A stretch of 17,411 nt of DNA from positions 1 through 17,411 of the forward strand of contig JALXEI010000180.1 in the NCBI GenBank assembly GCA_027069645.1, in the 5' to 3' direction. Below are positions 15,559-17,411 of this stretch, in pieces (within the stretch, counting starts at the first letter, position 1; each line of letters begins with the position of its first letter). The position numbers and the translations under genes are program-made. The stretch is from Hyphomicrobiales bacterium (GTDB taxonomy: Bacteria; Pseudomonadota; Alphaproteobacteria; Rhizobiales; JAKIUO01). Under the pieces are notes generated by a model. The model was not told the DNA's origin and searched no databases. It saw only the letters and a program-made list of their open reading frames with translations.

Positions 15559-17205
15559 ATGCTTGATGGCAAGATCAGTCGTAAGCGCGTCCTTGATTTT
15601 TTTACTGAAAATATAAGACCCAACCTCGACAGTTTTGCACAATCGAGGGAGCTTGTGGTCTGGGCGATTGCAGTTGTCGCCGGCACCTGTTCGGCCTATC
15701 TGGCTCTGCTGTTTCGTCTGATGATCGGCTGGTTCCAGCTTCCCTGGCTGGGAACAGCTTCAGAACAGGTTTTCGAGGCAGCCAACAGACTTCCCTGGTA
15801 TATACTCCTCGCCGCCCCAACCCTTGGCGGGCTGATTGCCGGAGGACTGCTGGTCACGATTCTTCCTGGCAAGCGAGCTTGTGGTGTTGCGGACGTTATA
15901 GAAGCGCAAGCCGTAAAAAATTCAAAAATCTCTCTTCGCGAAGGTTTGGCCAATGGCCTGCTCGCGGCATTGTCACTCGGTAGTGGGGCCAGTGCCGGAC
16001 GTGAAGGGCCCGTTGTGCACCTGGGGGCCGCGCTGGCCTCTTTTGTTGAAAGACATTTTTCTCTTCCCAAAAGCGCCAGGCGGATAATATTGGGGTGCGG
16101 TGTTGCTGCCGCCGTTTCGGCCTCCTTCAATGTGCCTCTTGCCGGTGTGCTTTTCGCCCATGAGGTCATACTGGGACACTATGCCCTGCGCGCCTTTGTG
16201 CCTATTGCGATATCCAGTTCTCTGGGGGCCGTCATTGTTCGCACGCATCTCGGGAATTTTCCGGCCTTTGTCATTCCCGAATATCAGATTGCCAGCAACT
16301 GGGAATTTCCGGCCTTTGCACTGCTGGGCCTGCTTTGCGCTTTCGTTGCCATTTCATTTCAGTTTCTTTTGATGGGTATCGACCGGCTTGCCCGCTCATA
16401 CGACCTGCCTTTGATATTGCGACCCGTGGTTGGCGGATTTCTGGTTGGTTGCATCGCTATATTTTATCCACAGATACTGGGCGTTGGATATGATGCGACC
16501 GATGCGGCTCTGAAACAACAATTTTCGCTTTCCCTGCTACTTGAGCTTTTGTTGCTAAAGGCTCTGGCAACCGCGATCACCCTGGCAAGCCGTTTTGGTG
16601 GCGGTGTTTTTTCGCCCTCGCTCTATCTGGGAGCAATGGCCGGTGGGGCCTTTGGTCTGGTTGCGGCCATGTTCTTCCCGCTGTGGGCTTCCGCTACCGG
16701 CCTTTACGCCATAACGGGTATGGGGGCTGTCGCGGCCAGTATTCTGGGAGCGCCCATCTCAACTGTTCTCATCGCTTTTGAGCTTACCGGGGATTATAAC
16801 GTAACCATTGCCCTGCTACTGGCAGTTTCCATTTCGACCTCGATCCACAGGGCTTTTCTTGGTCAGAGTTTCTTTCACTGGCAACTCAATACGCGGGGCC
16901 TGTTTCTCAAGGATGGTCCGCACCGCTATATATTGCATACCCTTTTGGTCAGCCAGTTCATGACCCCCCTTGGCGAGGATGAGAGTGATAATTTTAACGA
17001 AGGAGATGAAGAGGGACGAGCATGGCTGCCACTGACAGCAACCATCGAACAGGCCTTGCGGGCATTTGATCGTACCGGACTGGACCGGATTGCCGTTATT
17101 GATATGAAAAATCCTGATAAAATCGTTGGGTGGGCACTTAAGGTCGATGCACTGAATCAGTACAACAAGGCACTTGTTGACGCTCACCTGGAACATAATG
17201 GCTAG
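15559..17205 (+). CDS. ClC-family chloride channel or transporter with CBS-like C-terminal region
   Basis: ClC proteins conduct or exchange chloride across the inner membrane. This 548-residue protein has about 16-18 membrane-embedded helices (about 30-440) and the filter motif GSGASAGREGP (141-151), which includes the external gating Glu (E149). Three residues differ from the E. coli exchanger. The central Ser region GSGIP is ACGVA (107-111). The internal proton Glu is Val (A200-H201-E202-V203). The central Tyr position appears to be Phe (F439 in GQSFFHWQL). The sequence HEVILGHY resembles the IEV stretch of channel-type ClCs, but this alone does not decide channel or exchanger. The last 90 residues (about 455-548) look like a partial CBS pair with an acidic insert. 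The start ATG follows CAGGAAA at good spacing. It is a separate unit behind the clpA terminator. Confidence 0.93.
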   Translation: MLDGKISRKRVLDFFTENIRPNLDSFAQSRELVVWAIAVVAGTCSAYLALLFRLMIGWFQLPWLGTASEQVFEAANRLPWYILLAAPTLGGLIAGGLLVTILPGKRACGVADVIEAQAVKNSKISLREGLANGLLAALSLGSGASAGREGPVVHLGAALASFVERHFSLPKSARRIILGCGVAAAVSASFNVPLAGVLFAHEVILGHYALRAFVPIAISSSLGAVIVRTHLGNFPAFVIPEYQIASNWEFPAFALLGLLCAFVAISFQFLLMGIDRLARSYDLPLILRPVVGGFLVGCIAIFYPQILGVGYDATDAALKQQFSLSLLLELLLLKALATAITLASRFGGGVFSPSLYLGAMAGGAFGLVAAMFFPLWASATGLYAITGMGAVAASILGAPISTVLIAFELTGDYNVTIALLLAVSISTSIHRAFLGQSFFHWQLNTRGLFLKDGPHRYILHTLLVSQFMTPLGEDESDNFNEGDEEGRAWLPLTATIEQALRAFDRTGLDRIAVIDMKNPDKIVGWALKVDALNQYNKALVDAHLEHNG

Positions 17206-17253
17206 GCCGTAAATTCATAAACAGAGTCGAAATGGCAGGAGCAGACTTGTCTT

Positions 17254-17314
17254 CCCGCAAGGTGCAAGTTCGCAGGAAACCTTCCGGTTTTTCAAGAACT
17301 TGCAACGCAGCGGG
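17254..17314. repeat. Large nested inverted repeat downstream of the ClC gene
   Basis: The outer arms are CCCGC (17254-17258) and GCGGG (17310-17314). The middle arms TGCAAGTTC (17263-17271) and GAACTTGCA (17296-17304) are a perfect nine-base inverted repeat. The inner arms GAAACC (17276-17281) and GGTTTT (17286-17291) have one G-T pair and loop TTCC. No T run follows, so it is not a typical terminator. Confidence 0.6.
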
Positions 17315-17366
17315 GGAGCAAATATGCCCTGTCCGCAGGATGCCAGAAGCGCTGCAATTCGCGGCC

Positions 17367-17409
17367 AAAATGATCTTGCACGTACAAAAGTACGTGTGGA
17401 GATCATTTT
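17367..17409. terminator. Long bipartite hairpin with T run at the right edge
   Basis: AAAATGATCT (17367-17376) pairs with AGATCATTTT (17400-17409). Inside it, after a small internal loop, CACGTAC (17379-17385) pairs with GTACGTG (17390-17396) around an AAAA loop. The A/T ends make it terminator-like on both strands. It may end the ClC transcript or that of an RNA between 17206 and 17409. Confidence 0.6.
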
Positions 17410-17411
17410 AA

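Larger units (their letters stand above)
17206..17411. other. Right-edge region without a convincing gene, rich in palindromes
   Basis: Short ORFs on both strands (for example 17232-17411 on plus, 59 residues) resemble nothing I know and overlap strong palindromes. The region holds a nested stem-loop (17254-17314) and a second long hairpin (17367-17409), described separately. It may be the 3' flank of the ClC gene, a palindromic repeat or a structured RNA. Confidence 0.5.

Noticed and set aside
17270..17300. Resemblance to RNase P or SRP RNA
   Set aside because: The short GGAAA and TCCGG pieces do not form the conserved cores of either RNA, and their order is wrong.
17232..17411. A 59-residue plus-strand ORF (MAGADLSSRKV...)
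   Set aside because: It is short, unlike any family I know, and overlaps both right-edge palindromes. The structure looks like the real signal.

Overview
The window looks like chromosomal core DNA of an alphaproteobacterium, probably in or near the Hyphomicrobiales. This is inferred from gene order and protein character, not from a search. The supporting signs are a PBP1a gene followed directly by prfB, an RF2 that begins MRAE..., the clpS-clpA pair with an alphaproteobacterial-type ClpS, a SPOR-tailed DD-carboxypeptidase, a bactofilin, and an AsmA/DUF3971 protein. No insertion sequence, prophage, CRISPR array, rRNA or tRNA gene was found.

Layout. Positions 2-1963 (+) hold the C-terminal part of the bifunctional penicillin-binding protein PBP1a, which enters from the left edge. 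Positions 2097-3222 (+) hold prfB, read through a classic +1 programmed frameshift, and it ends at a strong hairpin terminator. On the minus strand follow a bactofilin (3291-3848) and a two-gene unit, the peroxiredoxin bcp (5047-5508) and a ferritin-like DUF455 protein (4147 to about 4968). The DUF455 frame has no ATG, GTG or TTG where its conserved N-terminus begins. A 313-base divergent region with direct repeats leads to a large (+) gene for a membrane-anchored AsmA/YhdP-like protein (5822-9517) and then a YdjM-type membrane protein (9601-10380). Convergent to these is a DD-carboxypeptidase with a C-terminal SPOR domain (10679-11968, minus). A gene-free stretch of about 560 bases then precedes clpS (12528-12953) and clpA (12973-15402), closed by a very strong terminator. 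A ClC-family chloride channel or transporter with a CBS-like tail (15559-17205) comes next. The right edge (17206-17411) has no convincing gene but holds two large nested palindromes.

How the genes fit together. Much of the window serves the envelope: PBP1a builds peptidoglycan, the carboxypeptidase trims its stem peptides, the bactofilin may scaffold wall enzymes, and the AsmA-like protein belongs to a family linked to lipid transfer between membranes. ClpS and ClpA form the N-degron recognition and unfolding machinery of ClpAP. RF2 regulates its own synthesis. Bcp and the DUF455 protein suggest a peroxide- or metal-related pair.

I did not find a clearly new multi-gene system. The most unusual points are the DUF455 gene with no normal start codon, the two competing starts of the bactofilin (with and without a possible membrane-targeting tip), the ClC protein that lacks several textbook key residues, and the palindrome-rich right edge.
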